Assembly (NCBI GenBank): GCA_023443865.1
Contig: JAEZST010000017.1
Span: 1 to 64,000 of the forward strand
Length of the DNA stretch: 64,000 nt
Direction of reading: 5' to 3'
From: Spirochaetota bacterium
GTDB lineage: Bacteria; Spirochaetota; Spirochaetia; Treponematales; Treponemataceae
Shown: in pieces, positions 1-10,566 of the stretch
How positions within the stretch are numbered: position 1 is the first letter of the stretch
Layout: every line of letters begins with the position of its first letter
Made by a program: the position numbers and the translations under genes
Notes under the pieces: model-generated
Seen by the model: only the letters and a program-made list of their open reading frames with translations
Told to the model about the DNA's origin: nothing
The model's database searches: none

Positions 1-699
1 GGCGGTGAGGGTAACGGCGCCTATGTCCATTCTGGTATCGGTCGTGTTGATGGTGCCCGCGGCGTTGACGGTGCCGGGGTTCGATGCGTTGCCGGTCGTG
101 GCGAGCCCGCCGGCGAAGGTGAGCGTATCGGTGTTGGTATTGCCGAGGGTAACGGTTCCCGTGTTGAGGAAGTTGGTATCGCCTGCGACTGTTCCTCCCG
201 CCAGTAGCTCAATGCTACAACTTCCGGTTCCAGAAGTTAGCGTTTGAAAATCAATAGGCGCATCGAAGGTAATGGTCCCGCTCGAAGCATCATCGATCAA
301 GACTAGACCTACGGTGAGCAAACTCGTATTCGTAAAAGCTAAGGTAGAATCTGTATTTATTATTATTTGCGTAGAGACGGTAAGATCGTAAGGCAAATCG
401 ATAGAGATTGCGGCATTCCCGATAGTTATCTCATTAAGGGTAATTCCTAATGGATCATCAATGATAATCGTGTCGGAAATAACGATCGTTGCCGTATCTA
501 AGGCCGATAGCTCTCCTGGATAATTTATGGCTTGTAAACCGGTTACGGCATTCGTCCAATTGGCAGCATTGCTCCAGTTAGTTCCATCTCCGCCATATAA
601 AGTATCGGCCCACGTATACGCCGCCTGCCCCCACGCCCCGCCCATCGCGCAAGCCATGATCAAAACGCCTATATATCGAAGAAAACGAGTGTTTTTCAT
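1..699 (-). CDS. Secreted beta-repeat surface protein, 5' part only
   Basis: An open frame starts at the ATG at 697-699 and runs off the left edge with no stop, giving at least 233 residues. It begins with a basic and hydrophobic signal peptide of about 25 residues ending near AWGQA. A mature region follows that is rich in Thr, Asn, Gly, Ile and Asp, with short strand-turn units such as TGTVTLGNTNTDTLTF and AGGLATTGNASNPGTVN. This pattern is typical of beta-solenoid or autotransporter-like cell-surface proteins, which are common in termite-gut treponemes. The first 150 residues use AT-rich codons, while the repeat part (1-240) is GC-rich like the rest of the window. A Shine-Dalgarno AGGAG lies about 10 nt upstream. 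Passenger function and total length cannot be seen. Confidence 0.75.
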   Translation of the reverse strand, partial: MKNTRFLRYIGVLIMACAMGGAWGQAAYTWADTLYGGDGTNWSNAANWTNAVTGLQAINYPGELSALDTATIVISDTIIIDDPLGITLNEITIGNAAISIDLPYDLTVSTQIIINTDSTLAFTNTSLLTVGLVLIDDASSGTITFDAPIDFQTLTSGTGSCSIELLAGGTVAGDTNFLNTGTVTLGNTNTDTLTFAGGLATTGNASNPGTVNAAGTINTTDTRMDIGAVTLTA

Positions 700-720
700 G
701 TACCGGAACTCCTGCCTACC

Positions 721-755
721 ATTGTATGCCCAAAACCGCGTAAATCCAAATTTAC
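721..755 (-). promoter_or_regulatory. Candidate promoter with overlapping palindrome for the surface protein
   Basis: On the minus strand TTGGAT (744-749) and TACAAT (721-726) are separated by 17 nt, just upstream of the surface-protein start. A perfect palindrome GTAAAT-CCAA-ATTTAC (740-755) covers the -35 element and could be an operator. The -35 match is only 3 of 6. Confidence 0.4.
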
Positions 756-836
756 TCCGGCGATAGGGGCATTAATCCTCTTCGATTTTCGGCAGGTTTC
801 CGGCAGTGTCTTAGCCGGTTATTCCTCTTGTGTGAA

Positions 837-1223
837 TCAGTATACGATCGCGTCCAAATCGTCCTCGGCCGCATCGGTTCCGACTATTCTGAGTATCACC
901 TCGTTCGGCAGGCAGGCGTTCCACTCGCCCTTGCGGGATATATCGGGCGCCGCGACGCAGGTTTGGTTCGCGCAGGGCGAGGAGAGCACGTGGGCGTGTC
1001 CGTCCTTGATTTCCACTACCGTGTCGCCCAGCGGCCCGGGAATGCCGACACGGCGGTCCTCGTCCAGGGTGTAAACCCAGTGCCCTTCCGGCGATTCAAT
1101 ATCGATGAGCGCTTTCCCCTCCCGTCCGCCGTAGATTTTTACGCCGGAAACGACGGTGAGGGCCAGGACCAAGCCGATGATGACGACGTCGAGGGCGCGG
1201 AGGCCGAAGGTACGCCCTTTCAT
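837..1223 (-). CDS. NusG domain II-containing membrane-anchored protein
   Basis: The protein has 128 residues. One hydrophobic segment (about residues 11-29) is followed by a soluble domain with the NusG_II pattern: a GPLGDTVVEI strand, the cysteine-bearing stretch CANQTC (C84, C89) and a GEWNACLPNEVILRI ending (C104). Family members are small extracytoplasmic proteins of unknown role, often found beside redox or electron-transfer genes; the three cysteines could support a redox or metal role, which is inference. The start codon overlaps the cysE stop (1220-1223), so it is translationally coupled as the last gene of the patatin-cysE operon. Confidence 0.8.
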   Translation of the reverse strand: MKGRTFGLRALDVVIIGLVLALTVVSGVKIYGGREGKALIDIESPEGHWVYTLDEDRRVGIPGPLGDTVVEIKDGHAHVLSSPCANQTCVAAPDISRKGEWNACLPNEVILRIVGTDAAEDDLDAIVY

Positions 1224-2077
1224 GCGGGAGCGTTATAGATACGGCTGCCCGGTGCGACCGACTGGGTAATCCAGGTGTTTCCGCCGATTACGGAGCCTTC
1301 GCCGATCACCGTTTCCCCGCCTAAAATGGTGGCGCCGGCGTAAATGGTCACGCCGTTCTCGATGGTCGGGTGTCTTTTTTTGTCCGCCATGGTCTTTTTT
1401 ACGCTTAAGGCGCCCAGGGTTACGCCCTGGTAAATCTTTACCCTTGAACCGATGACGCAGGTTTCGCCGATCACCACGCCCGTTCCGTGATCGATAAAGC
1501 ATTCCTCCCCGATCGTCGCTCCCGGGTGAATGTCGATCCCCGTTTGGCCGTGGATATACTCGCTCATGATCCGGGGGATGATGGGAACGCCTTTCTGATA
1601 CAGGAAATAGGCAACCCGGTGTACGAGAAGGGCAGCGAGTCCCGGATACGATAGCAGTACTTCCTCGATGCTACGCGCGGCAGGGTCCCCTTCCAAGGCG
1701 GCTTTCGCGTCGGTAAAGACGATTCGCCTAATTTCGGGAATCTCGTCGATGAGGGCGAATACGATCTGTTCGGCGTACTTATAGCACCCCGAGCCGTCCC
1801 GGTTCGCGATGGTGCAGATATACTGGATCGACTTGGTCACCTCGATGGTTAGGTTTCTCACCACGCGGTGTACCCGTTCTCCCGTCACGAAGCGCAGGGT
1901 TTCCCTGTCCAGGCAAAAGTCCTCGCCGAATCCGGGAAACACGATGTTTTCGATGTCCTTCAGTACCGAGACGACGCTTGCCCGGTTCGGAAAGTTTTGC
2001 ACGTCCCCCAGGTTAATCCCTCCCCGGGTATCGTAGCTTTCAAGGATCCTCTCTATTCGTTCGTCCAGCTTGCTCAC
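1220..2077 (-). CDS. cysE: Serine O-acetyltransferase (EpsC/CysE type)
   Basis: This enzyme acetylates L-serine with acetyl-CoA to O-acetylserine, the first committed step of cysteine synthesis in the cytoplasm. The 285-residue protein has an alpha-helical N-terminal domain and a C-terminal left-handed beta-helix of hexapeptide repeats. The active-site region reads SEYIHGQTGIDIHPGATIG followed by FIDHGTGVVIGET, carrying the catalytic histidines. It starts with GTG (2075-2077), preceded by AGGAG, only 3 nt after the patatin stop. It is longer than E. coli CysE and matches the EpsC subgroup with its extended N-terminus. Confidence 0.95.
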   Translation of the reverse strand: MSKLDERIERILESYDTRGGINLGDVQNFPNRASVVSVLKDIENIVFPGFGEDFCLDRETLRFVTGERVHRVVRNLTIEVTKSIQYICTIANRDGSGCYKYAEQIVFALIDEIPEIRRIVFTDAKAALEGDPAARSIEEVLLSYPGLAALLVHRVAYFLYQKGVPIIPRIMSEYIHGQTGIDIHPGATIGEECFIDHGTGVVIGETCVIGSRVKIYQGVTLGALSVKKTMADKKRHPTIENGVTIYAGATILGGETVIGEGSVIGGNTWITQSVAPGSRIYNAPA

Positions 2078-2080
2078 TCG

Positions 2081-3001
2081 TCAACTCCTGCTGTATCTTC
2101 CGCGGTATCGAGTACCCCGGCGTTCCGCTCGGCCCATCAGCGCCCGGTTCACTGCGCCAGCCGGTCCCGTCGCGAAAAAAGCCTCTATATAGTCCCTGTT
2201 TGCCATGGCCAGGCGGTAGCCTGAATCTATTTGCGCGTCGGGCCGGCTGAAATCGAAGGCCGAACGCTCGCTTTCCACGCAGATCGACGCCGTCGGTATA
2301 TCCCGCCTTTCCGGTTTTCTCGCGTTGACCGTACAGTCCAGTGCCCGCAGTACCGTATCGAAGGCGCTTCGGATCCCGTCGGGCTGAATGGGGCCGAACC
2401 GATCCAGGTACACGGCGAAAACGGTGCCGATCCCCCTGGTTCTCGCGATCCATACGGGCGTGTTCCGGCTAAGGTATCCGTCCGCAAGAAGCATGCCGTC
2501 TTGCCGAACCGGGGAAAAAACCCCGGGGAAGGAGCTGGAGGCGCGCATCGCGTCGGCAATCAGGCCGCGGCCCTGCACGACCTCTTCTCCGGTAAGTAAA
2601 TCGGTTGCGTTGCACGCAAAGGGGACGATGGTCTCGTTAAAAGTCTTTCCCCTCGATAATTCCACGAGAATTTCATGGAGCCGGGCTCCCGAATCCATCC
2701 CGTCTTCGCCGATCAGGTTCCGAAGGCCCTGGCCGATGCGGAAAAGCCGGCTGAACGGTACCCATGGCAGGCGGGTACCGGGCTCCGAAAGGCAATCCGT
2801 TACGTCGAAAGACGTGCCGAACCATTCCTTCATGGCCCGTGGGCTCATACCGGAAGCGTAGAGCCCGCCGACGATTGCGCCCATGGAGCAACCGCACACG
2901 AGGGAGGGAAGGGGACATCCAATTTCTTCCAGTGCCTGCAGCACCCCGATGTGCGCCAGGCCCCGCGCTCCGCCGCCGGAGAGTACCAGTGCCCAATTCA
3001 T
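2081..3001 (-). CDS. Patatin-like phospholipase family protein (RssA type)
   Basis: A 306-residue serine hydrolase of the patatin fold, predicted to be a lipid acyl hydrolase in the cytoplasm. The N-terminus carries the oxyanion loop SGGGARG, then the nucleophile elbow GCSMG (Ser39 from the chosen start) and the catalytic Asp in LLADGYLSRN, so the Ser-Asp dyad is complete. ATG at 2999-3001 is preferred to an in-frame TTG nine nt upstream because GGTAGG lies directly before it. The physiological substrate is unknown. It is the first gene of a three-gene operon with cysE and the NusG-II protein. Confidence 0.88.
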   Translation of the reverse strand: MNWALVLSGGGARGLAHIGVLQALEEIGCPLPSLVCGCSMGAIVGGLYASGMSPRAMKEWFGTSFDVTDCLSEPGTRLPWVPFSRLFRIGQGLRNLIGEDGMDSGARLHEILVELSRGKTFNETIVPFACNATDLLTGEEVVQGRGLIADAMRASSSFPGVFSPVRQDGMLLADGYLSRNTPVWIARTRGIGTVFAVYLDRFGPIQPDGIRSAFDTVLRALDCTVNARKPERRDIPTASICVESERSAFDFSRPDAQIDSGYRLAMANRDYIEAFFATGPAGAVNRALMGRAERRGTRYRGRYSRS

Positions 3002-3070
3002 GCCTACCAATATATCGAGCCGTGAGGGTTTAGGCCAGATAAAAAAAGCCGCCGCTTCTCGTTTTGGCTA

Positions 3071-3099
3071 TTGACAAACCCGGGACCGTCTGCTATTTT
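3071..3099 (+). promoter_or_regulatory. Promoter for tRNA-Thr, rpmG, tRNA-Trp, secE, nusG
   Basis: A perfect -35 TTGACA (3071-3076), 17-nt spacer and -10 TATTTT (3094-3099) lie 42 nt before tRNA-Thr. Every downstream gene to nusG is co-oriented, so this is the likely start of that transcript. Confidence 0.8.
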
Positions 3100-3140
3100 A
3101 GCCAAGCATCTTTGAGTGTCCGCGCGGCGCTTTAGTGTAT

Positions 3141-3213
3141 GCTCCTGTAGCTCAGTCGGCAGAGCGCAACCATGGTAAGGTTGAGGTCAGCGGTTCGATC
3201 CCGCTCGGGAGCT
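3141..3213 (+). tRNA. tRNA-Thr(GGT)
   Basis: A 73-nt cloverleaf: acceptor GCTCCTG pairs with CGGGAGC, D arm GCTC/GAGC, anticodon stem CAACC/GGTTG with loop ATGGTAA (anticodon GGT), and T arm with TTCGATC. CCA is not encoded. A tRNA-Thr just before rpmG-secE-nusG is a common bacterial arrangement. Confidence 0.95.
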
Positions 3214-3273
3214 CTTCAATTCAGATCTTTCGGGGAAAACCCGGGGTTCCATCCACATAAGGGGATTTACGTT

Positions 3274-3444
3274 ATGGCCAAGAAAACCGCAGTTGAACTT
3301 ATCGCTCTGCAGTGTACCGAATGCAAGCGCAAGAATTATACCACCAAGAAGAACCGGAAGAACATGCAGGGGAAGCTTGAGTTGAACAAGTATTGTCCGT
3401 TCGAGCGCAAGCATACGCTTCACAAGGAAACCAAGGTTAAATAA
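3274..3444 (+). CDS. rpmG: 50S ribosomal protein L33
   Basis: A 56-residue large-subunit protein. The ATG at 3274 gives the normal L33 N-terminus; the longer open frame upstream only reads back into the tRNA. The first zinc knuckle is present (C14-T-E-C17), but the second is incomplete: it reads C41-P-F-E44 where zinc-binding L33 has CPxC. Zinc binding is therefore probably lost or altered. It lies between two tRNA genes. Confidence 0.95.
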   Translation: MAKKTAVELIALQCTECKRKNYTTKKNRKNMQGKLELNKYCPFERKHTLHKETKVK

Positions 3445-3587
3445 CTTTTGGGAATCCCGGGGCTTCCGACGTTCGGAAGCTCCTTTGGTCTTATAGGATC
3501 ATTGTGAGAGCGCCGGAATCCGAAAGGGGGTTTTGACGCTTTTACGCGTTTTCGTGAAGCTTGGCGAGTCCGGGTTTCACGGGATGG

Positions 3588-3627
3588 TCAAGCGGTTTTG
3601 CCCTTTCGGCCGAGAACGCTTGATTTT
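3588..3627 (+). terminator. Hairpin with short T tract before tRNA-Trp
   Basis: TCAAGCG (3588-3594) pairs with CGCTTGA (3617-3623), followed by TTTT, with an inner GCC/GGC hairpin. It ends 3 nt before tRNA-Trp, so it may be a processing element rather than a terminator. The gap 3445-3630 also holds a GCTTCCGA/TTCGGAAGC hairpin at about 3462-3480 and no gene. Confidence 0.4.
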
Positions 3628-3630
3628 CCT

Positions 3631-3703
3631 AGGTCAGTAGCTCTAATGGTAGAGCGTCGGTCTCCAAAACCGAATGTTGCGGGTTCGAGTCCTGCCTGGC
3701 CTG
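3631..3703 (+). tRNA. tRNA-Trp(CCA)
   Basis: A 73-nt cloverleaf: acceptor AGGTCAG pairs with CTGGCCT (one G-U), D arm GCTC/GAGC, anticodon stem TCGGT/ACCGA with loop CTCCAAA (anticodon CCA), T arm GCGGG/CCTGC, discriminator G. tRNA-Trp directly before secE is a widespread arrangement and supports the call. Confidence 0.95.
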
Positions 3704-3768
3704 AACGTCGAGTCTTACGCCTTTGGCGAATGGCCCGAATGCCAATCTTTGAGTGAGTGGAGATAGTC

Positions 3769-3948
3769 ATGTCTAAAATCGTCCAGTTTTTAAAGGAATG
3801 CGTTGCCGAACTCCGCAAGGTTGTATGGCCGACCCGCGACGACGTGATCTCTTCCGTTAAGGTTGTGGCCGTTTCCACCGTCATTATCGCCGCCGTTCTC
3901 GGGGTGCTCGACGCCGTTTTGGTCGCCGGGATCAATCTCGTATTCTAG
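3769..3948 (+). CDS. secE: Preprotein translocase subunit SecE
   Basis: A 59-residue essential subunit of the SecYEG channel in the inner membrane. It has the short single-helix form: an amphipathic segment with the conserved AELRKVVWPTRDDV motif, then one membrane helix (about residues 31-55). The ATG at 3769 is chosen over an in-frame GTG at 3757 because it has GGAG at good spacing and gives the usual MSK start. It lies 9 nt before nusG. Confidence 0.95.
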   Translation: MSKIVQFLKECVAELRKVVWPTRDDVISSVKVVAVSTVIIAAVLGVLDAVLVAGINLVF

Positions 3949-3957
3949 GCGAGCTCA

Positions 3958-4515
3958 ATGGCAAAAGGCTGGTACATCCTTCATACCTATTCAGGGTATG
4001 AGAATAAAATCGAAAAAACCATTCGTTCCCTCATCGAGACCGGCGATATTTCCGCGGAGGTCCTTACCGATATAAAGGTGCCCGTCGAAGAAGTCGTGGA
4101 GATCAAAGACGGCAAGAAGCGGAACGTTACCAAAAAATTCCTTCCCGGCTATATTTTGGTCGAGATGGACCTTCCCGATCTTGGGTGGAAGGTTACCTGT
4201 TCGGCGATTCGCAAGATTCAGGGCGTTACCGGCTTCGTCGGCACTCCCGGTAGCGTGCGGCCCCAGCCGATCAGTCAGGACGAGGCGAAGGCCATTTTGC
4301 AGAAGGCCGGTGAGATCAAGGGCGAGAAGGCTCCCCGGGTCAAGCAAAACTTTGCGGTGGGGGAGACGGTCAAGATTATCGACGGGCCGTTCGATTCCTT
4401 CACCGGAACGATAGAAGAAGTCAACCTGGAGCGCAATAAGCTGCGGGTCATGGTTGGCATTTTCGGCCGGGCGACTCCGGTCGAAGTCGATCTGTTACAA
4501 GTCGAAAAGATCTAG
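3958..4515 (+). CDS. nusG: Transcription termination/antitermination protein NusG
   Basis: A 185-residue transcription factor that binds RNA polymerase and couples it to Rho or to the ribosome via S10. The N-terminal NGN domain starts AKGWYILHTYSGYENK and contains FLPGYILVEM; the C-terminal KOW domain holds VGETVKIIDGPFDSFTG. Both domains are intact and of normal length. A strong terminator follows 15 nt after the stop. Confidence 0.97.
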   Translation: MAKGWYILHTYSGYENKIEKTIRSLIETGDISAEVLTDIKVPVEEVVEIKDGKKRNVTKKFLPGYILVEMDLPDLGWKVTCSAIRKIQGVTGFVGTPGSVRPQPISQDEAKAILQKAGEIKGEKAPRVKQNFAVGETVKIIDGPFDSFTGTIEEVNLERNKLRVMVGIFGRATPVEVDLLQVEKI

Positions 4516-4530
4516 CGTGTCAGTCAGAGG

Positions 4531-4570
4531 GCGTTTTGCGGGTCTGTAAGGCCGCGAAACGCTTTTTGTT
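4531..4570 (+). terminator. Terminator after nusG
   Basis: GCGTTTTGCGG (4531-4541) pairs with CCGCGAAACGC (about 4552-4562, one G-U), followed directly by TTTTTGTT. This is the end of the secE-nusG transcript or an attenuator before rplK. Confidence 0.8.
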
Positions 4571-4586
4571 CTTACATATGGGAGAG

Positions 4587-4642
4587 GTTGAAAACCGAAG
4601 GTTTTCAACTGGGAGTTTTCGCGGCTTCGCCTCGAAAACTCC
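4587..4642 (+). repeat. Hairpin array A (nusG-rplK leader)
   Basis: Two perfect hairpins sit 2 nt apart: GTTGAAAACC-GAA-GGTTTTCAAC (4587-4609) and GGAGTTTTCG with CGAAAACTCC (4612-4642). A third imperfect helix, AGGCCCGAAC with GTTCGGGGGCCT (about 4666-4690), lies before rplK. None has a T tract. Their form resembles the arrays at 15744, 62135 and 63673. Some of this could be the L1-binding leader expected before rplKA, but I could not identify that site. Confidence 0.65.
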
Positions 4643-4715
4643 AGGTTGGACGCATCGGTTGGATAAGGCCCGAACGTCGTTCGGGGGCCTCGTTAACACC
4701 ACATAGGAGAATACT

Positions 4716-5147
4716 ATGGCAAAGAAAAAGATCACTGCGCTTATCAAGCTCCAGTGCCCCGCGGGCAAGGCAACCCCTGCTCCCCCCGTCGGACCCGCCC
4801 TCGGACCCCATGGCGTCAGTGCTCCCCAGTTCGTCACTCAGTTCAATGACAAGACGAAATCCATGGAGCCGGGACTCATTATCCCGGTCGTTATCACCGT
4901 TTACTCGGACAAAACCTTCACCTTCATCCTGAAGACCCCGCCCGCCTCCGTTCTTATCAAGAAGGCGTGCAATCTCCAGAAGGGATCCGCCAAGCCCCAT
5001 ACGGACAAGGTCGCGGTCCTGTCGAAGGCCAAGCTCGAGGAAATCGCCAAGACCAAGATGCCCGACATCAACGCAAACGATATCGAGGCTGCCAAGAAAA
5101 TCATCGCCGGTACTGCGCGCAGTATGGGCGTAGAGGTGGAGCGATAA
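4716..5147 (+). CDS. rplK: 50S ribosomal protein L11
   Basis: A 143-residue protein of the GTPase-associated centre of the large subunit, contacted by elongation factors and by RelA-type enzymes. It shows the proline-rich N-terminal switch region (PAGKATPAPPVGPALGPHGV) and a C-terminal rRNA-binding domain ending GTARSMGVEVE. It opens the rplKAJL cluster, with rplA starting 1 nt after its stop. Confidence 0.97.
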   Translation: MAKKKITALIKLQCPAGKATPAPPVGPALGPHGVSAPQFVTQFNDKTKSMEPGLIIPVVITVYSDKTFTFILKTPPASVLIKKACNLQKGSAKPHTDKVAVLSKAKLEEIAKTKMPDINANDIEAAKKIIAGTARSMGVEVER

Positions 5148-5148
5148 T

Positions 5149-5829
5149 ATGAAGCACGGAAAGAAATATCGCGAGGCCCTCGGCAAATACGACAGCGCCA
5201 TGAGCTATCCCCTTCCCAAGGCGATTGACCTGGTGAAAGAACTCAAGTTCGCGAAATTCGACGAAACCGTAGAAATCCACGTGAATCTCAAGCTGGGAAA
5301 GAGCCAGACCGTACGCGACACCGTCGTTCTCCCGAACCAGTTCCGCGGCGAGAAGAAAGTGCTGGTGTTCTGTAAGGAAGACCGCGTTCAGGAAGCCCTC
5401 GCGGCCGGCGCTGCCTACGCGGGCGCCGACGAGTACATCGAGAAGGTGAAGGGCGGCTGGCTCGAATTCGACATCGCCGTAGCCACTCCCGACATGATGA
5501 AAGACGTCGGCCGTCTCGGTATGGTACTCGGACGCAAGGGTCTCATGCCGAACCCCAAGACCGGAACCGTTACCAACGATATCACCGCCGCGATCAACGA
5601 GCTCAAAAAGGGCCGCGTTGAGTTCCGCGCCGACAAAACCGGCGTTATTCACCTCCCCATCGGGAAGGTCTCCATGGAAGGCGCGAAAATCGTCGAGAAC
5701 ATCGAGGCGTTCCTGACCGAGATGAATCGCAAGAAGCCTTCAGACGCGAAAATCGATTTCGTGCAGTCCATTTCGGTCAGCTCTACCATGGGCCCCGGCG
5801 TTTGGGTGGACTACAAGGTAGGAGAGTAA
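5149..5829 (+). CDS. rplA: 50S ribosomal protein L1
   Basis: A 226-residue L1-stalk protein that assists release of deacylated tRNA from the E site and, in many bacteria, represses its own rplKA mRNA. It contains the conserved GRKGLMPNPKTGTVT motif. Length and both domains are normal. The start lies 1 nt after rplK and the stop 3 nt before rplJ, indicating coupled translation. Confidence 0.97.
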   Translation: MKHGKKYREALGKYDSAMSYPLPKAIDLVKELKFAKFDETVEIHVNLKLGKSQTVRDTVVLPNQFRGEKKVLVFCKEDRVQEALAAGAAYAGADEYIEKVKGGWLEFDIAVATPDMMKDVGRLGMVLGRKGLMPNPKTGTVTNDITAAINELKKGRVEFRADKTGVIHLPIGKVSMEGAKIVENIEAFLTEMNRKKPSDAKIDFVQSISVSSTMGPGVWVDYKVGE

Positions 5830-5832
5830 ACA

Positions 5833-6339
5833 ATGGCTATCAAGGCAAAGAAACTCCAGCCCGCCAAGACTCAGGCCATCGCCGACGTGAAAGGCCTCCT
5901 TGAGGGCGCGAACGACTATATCTTCACCGAGTACCGCGGCCTTACCGTGGAGCAGATCTCCGCGCTTCGCGCCCAGCTCCGCGCCAAGGGAGCCTCGTAC
6001 AAGGTCGTGAAGAACAACTTCGCCCGCATCGCTTTCGACGAATTGAAGAAGGGCGACGTGGCGAATTATCTCGTGGGACCCACCGCGGTGGCCCTCTCCG
6101 GAGAGGAAGCGAACGGAATCGCCAAGATCCTGTTCGATTTCGCGAAGGAAACCCCGGCGCTCGTGATCAAGGGCGCACTGATCGACGGCGAAATCTACGA
6201 TGCCGCCAAGATCGAGGCGTTCTCCAAGCTCCCGGGCAAGCTCGAGCTTATTTCCATGTTCATGTCCGCATTGCAGGCTACCACGTCCAAGCTGGCGCGC
6301 ACCCTGCAGGCGGTGGCCGACAAGAAGGCCGAAGCGTAA
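5833..6339 (+). CDS. rplJ: 50S ribosomal protein L10
   Basis: A 168-residue protein that anchors L7/L12 dimers to the ribosome through its C-terminal helix (ALQATTSKLARTLQAVADKK). The N-terminal rRNA-binding domain includes the EYRGLTVEQISALRAQLR segment. Because only 3 nt separate it from rplA, there is no room for the classical L10 leader upstream; the largest non-coding gap of this cluster instead lies between rplJ and rplL. Confidence 0.96.
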   Translation: MAIKAKKLQPAKTQAIADVKGLLEGANDYIFTEYRGLTVEQISALRAQLRAKGASYKVVKNNFARIAFDELKKGDVANYLVGPTAVALSGEEANGIAKILFDFAKETPALVIKGALIDGEIYDAAKIEAFSKLPGKLELISMFMSALQATTSKLARTLQAVADKKAEA

Positions 6340-6490
6340 TCAAGTCATGGCCCAGGCTTCAAAGTTGTTTCGTGAGCGTAGCGAGCGATAACACCTGCGC
6401 TGTCGTCCTGGACATGCAAAGATAGCCGGAATAAAGCGGTTCGTATGGGCCGCTTCCGGTAAAAAGCAACACTCTATAGGAGAAGTTAAT

Positions 6491-6871
6491 ATGGCAGCAC
6501 TTACCAACGATCAGATTCTGGACGCGATCGCCTCCATGACCGTCCTCGAGGTTTCCGAGCTCGTTAAGGCTATGGAAGAGAAGTTTGGCGTTACCGCCGC
6601 CGCTCCCGTCGCCGTGATGGCCGGCGGAGCCGCCGCTCCCGCCGCCGAAGAGCAGACCGAGTTCAACGTGACCCTCAAGGGCCTTTCCGCCGACGACAAG
6701 AAGATCTCCGTCATCAAGGAAGTCCGCACCGTCACCGGCCTCGGCCTCAAGGAAGCGAAAGACCTCGTCGAAGGCGCTCCCAAGCTCCTCAAGGAAGCCG
6801 TTTCCAAGGAAGAAGCCAACAAGATCAAAGAAGCTATCACCGCCGCCGGTGGTATCATCGAGATTGCCTAA
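6491..6871 (+). CDS. rplL: 50S ribosomal protein L7/L12
   Basis: A 126-residue stalk protein that recruits translational GTPases. It has an N-terminal dimerisation domain, an Ala/Pro/Gly-rich hinge (about residues 35-53) and the conserved C-terminal domain with VRTVTGLGLKEAKDLVE. The 151-nt gap after rplJ holds a hairpin (CCGGA-AAGCGG with CCGCTT-CCGG, 6426-6459) about 30 nt before the start, which could adjust L7/L12 output relative to L10. SD AGGAG at 6479-6483. Confidence 0.97.
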   Translation: MAALTNDQILDAIASMTVLEVSELVKAMEEKFGVTAAAPVAVMAGGAAAPAAEEQTEFNVTLKGLSADDKKISVIKEVRTVTGLGLKEAKDLVEGAPKLLKEAVSKEEANKIKEAITAAGGIIEIA

Positions 6872-6881
6872 TTTTAACGGC

Positions 6882-6917
6882 GGGTTCCGATTTCGGTCGG
6901 AATCCCCCATTTTTTTC
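6882..6917 (+). terminator. Terminator or attenuator after rplL
   Basis: GGGTTCCGA (6882-6890) pairs with TCGGAATCCC (6897-6906), followed by CCCATTTTTTT. A partial terminator between rplL and rpoB is usual and sets the ratio of ribosomal protein to polymerase. Confidence 0.75.
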
Positions 6918-6932
6918 TCAATTTTCTCGAAA

Positions 6933-6963
6933 GGTTCCCGTGGAATCCCGCGGGGGCCTTTTT
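6933..6963 (+). terminator. Second attenuator before rpoB
   Basis: GGTTCCCG (6933-6940) can pair with CGGGGGCC (6951-6958) using wobble pairs, followed by TTTTTG. It backs up the hairpin at 6882. Confidence 0.5.
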
Positions 6964-6979
6964 GTAGTCTACGGATGTT

Positions 6980-7008
6980 TTGAACCATTCCGCAATGCGG
7001 TATAGAAT
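6980..7008 (+). promoter_or_regulatory. rpoB promoter
   Basis: TTGAAC (6980-6985), 17-nt spacer, TAGAAT (7003-7008). It lies downstream of both attenuators and 42 nt before the rpoB start, giving rpoBC its own transcription start. Confidence 0.65.
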
Positions 7009-7049
7009 AGTCAAGATATCTAAAGTTTTCCGTTTTTAGGGGGTATGGG

Positions 7050-10553
<3,504 letters not shown>

Positions 10554-10566
10554 GGATACAATAAGC

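Noticed and set aside
5..247. Plus-strand open frame with a signal-like start at the left edge.
   Set aside because: It is antisense to the minus-strand repeat protein, which has a better start, signal peptide and repeats.
4587..4690. L1-binding autoregulatory site in the rplK leader.
   Set aside because: A site is expected from other bacteria, but no stem here matched the L1 target well enough to annotate.
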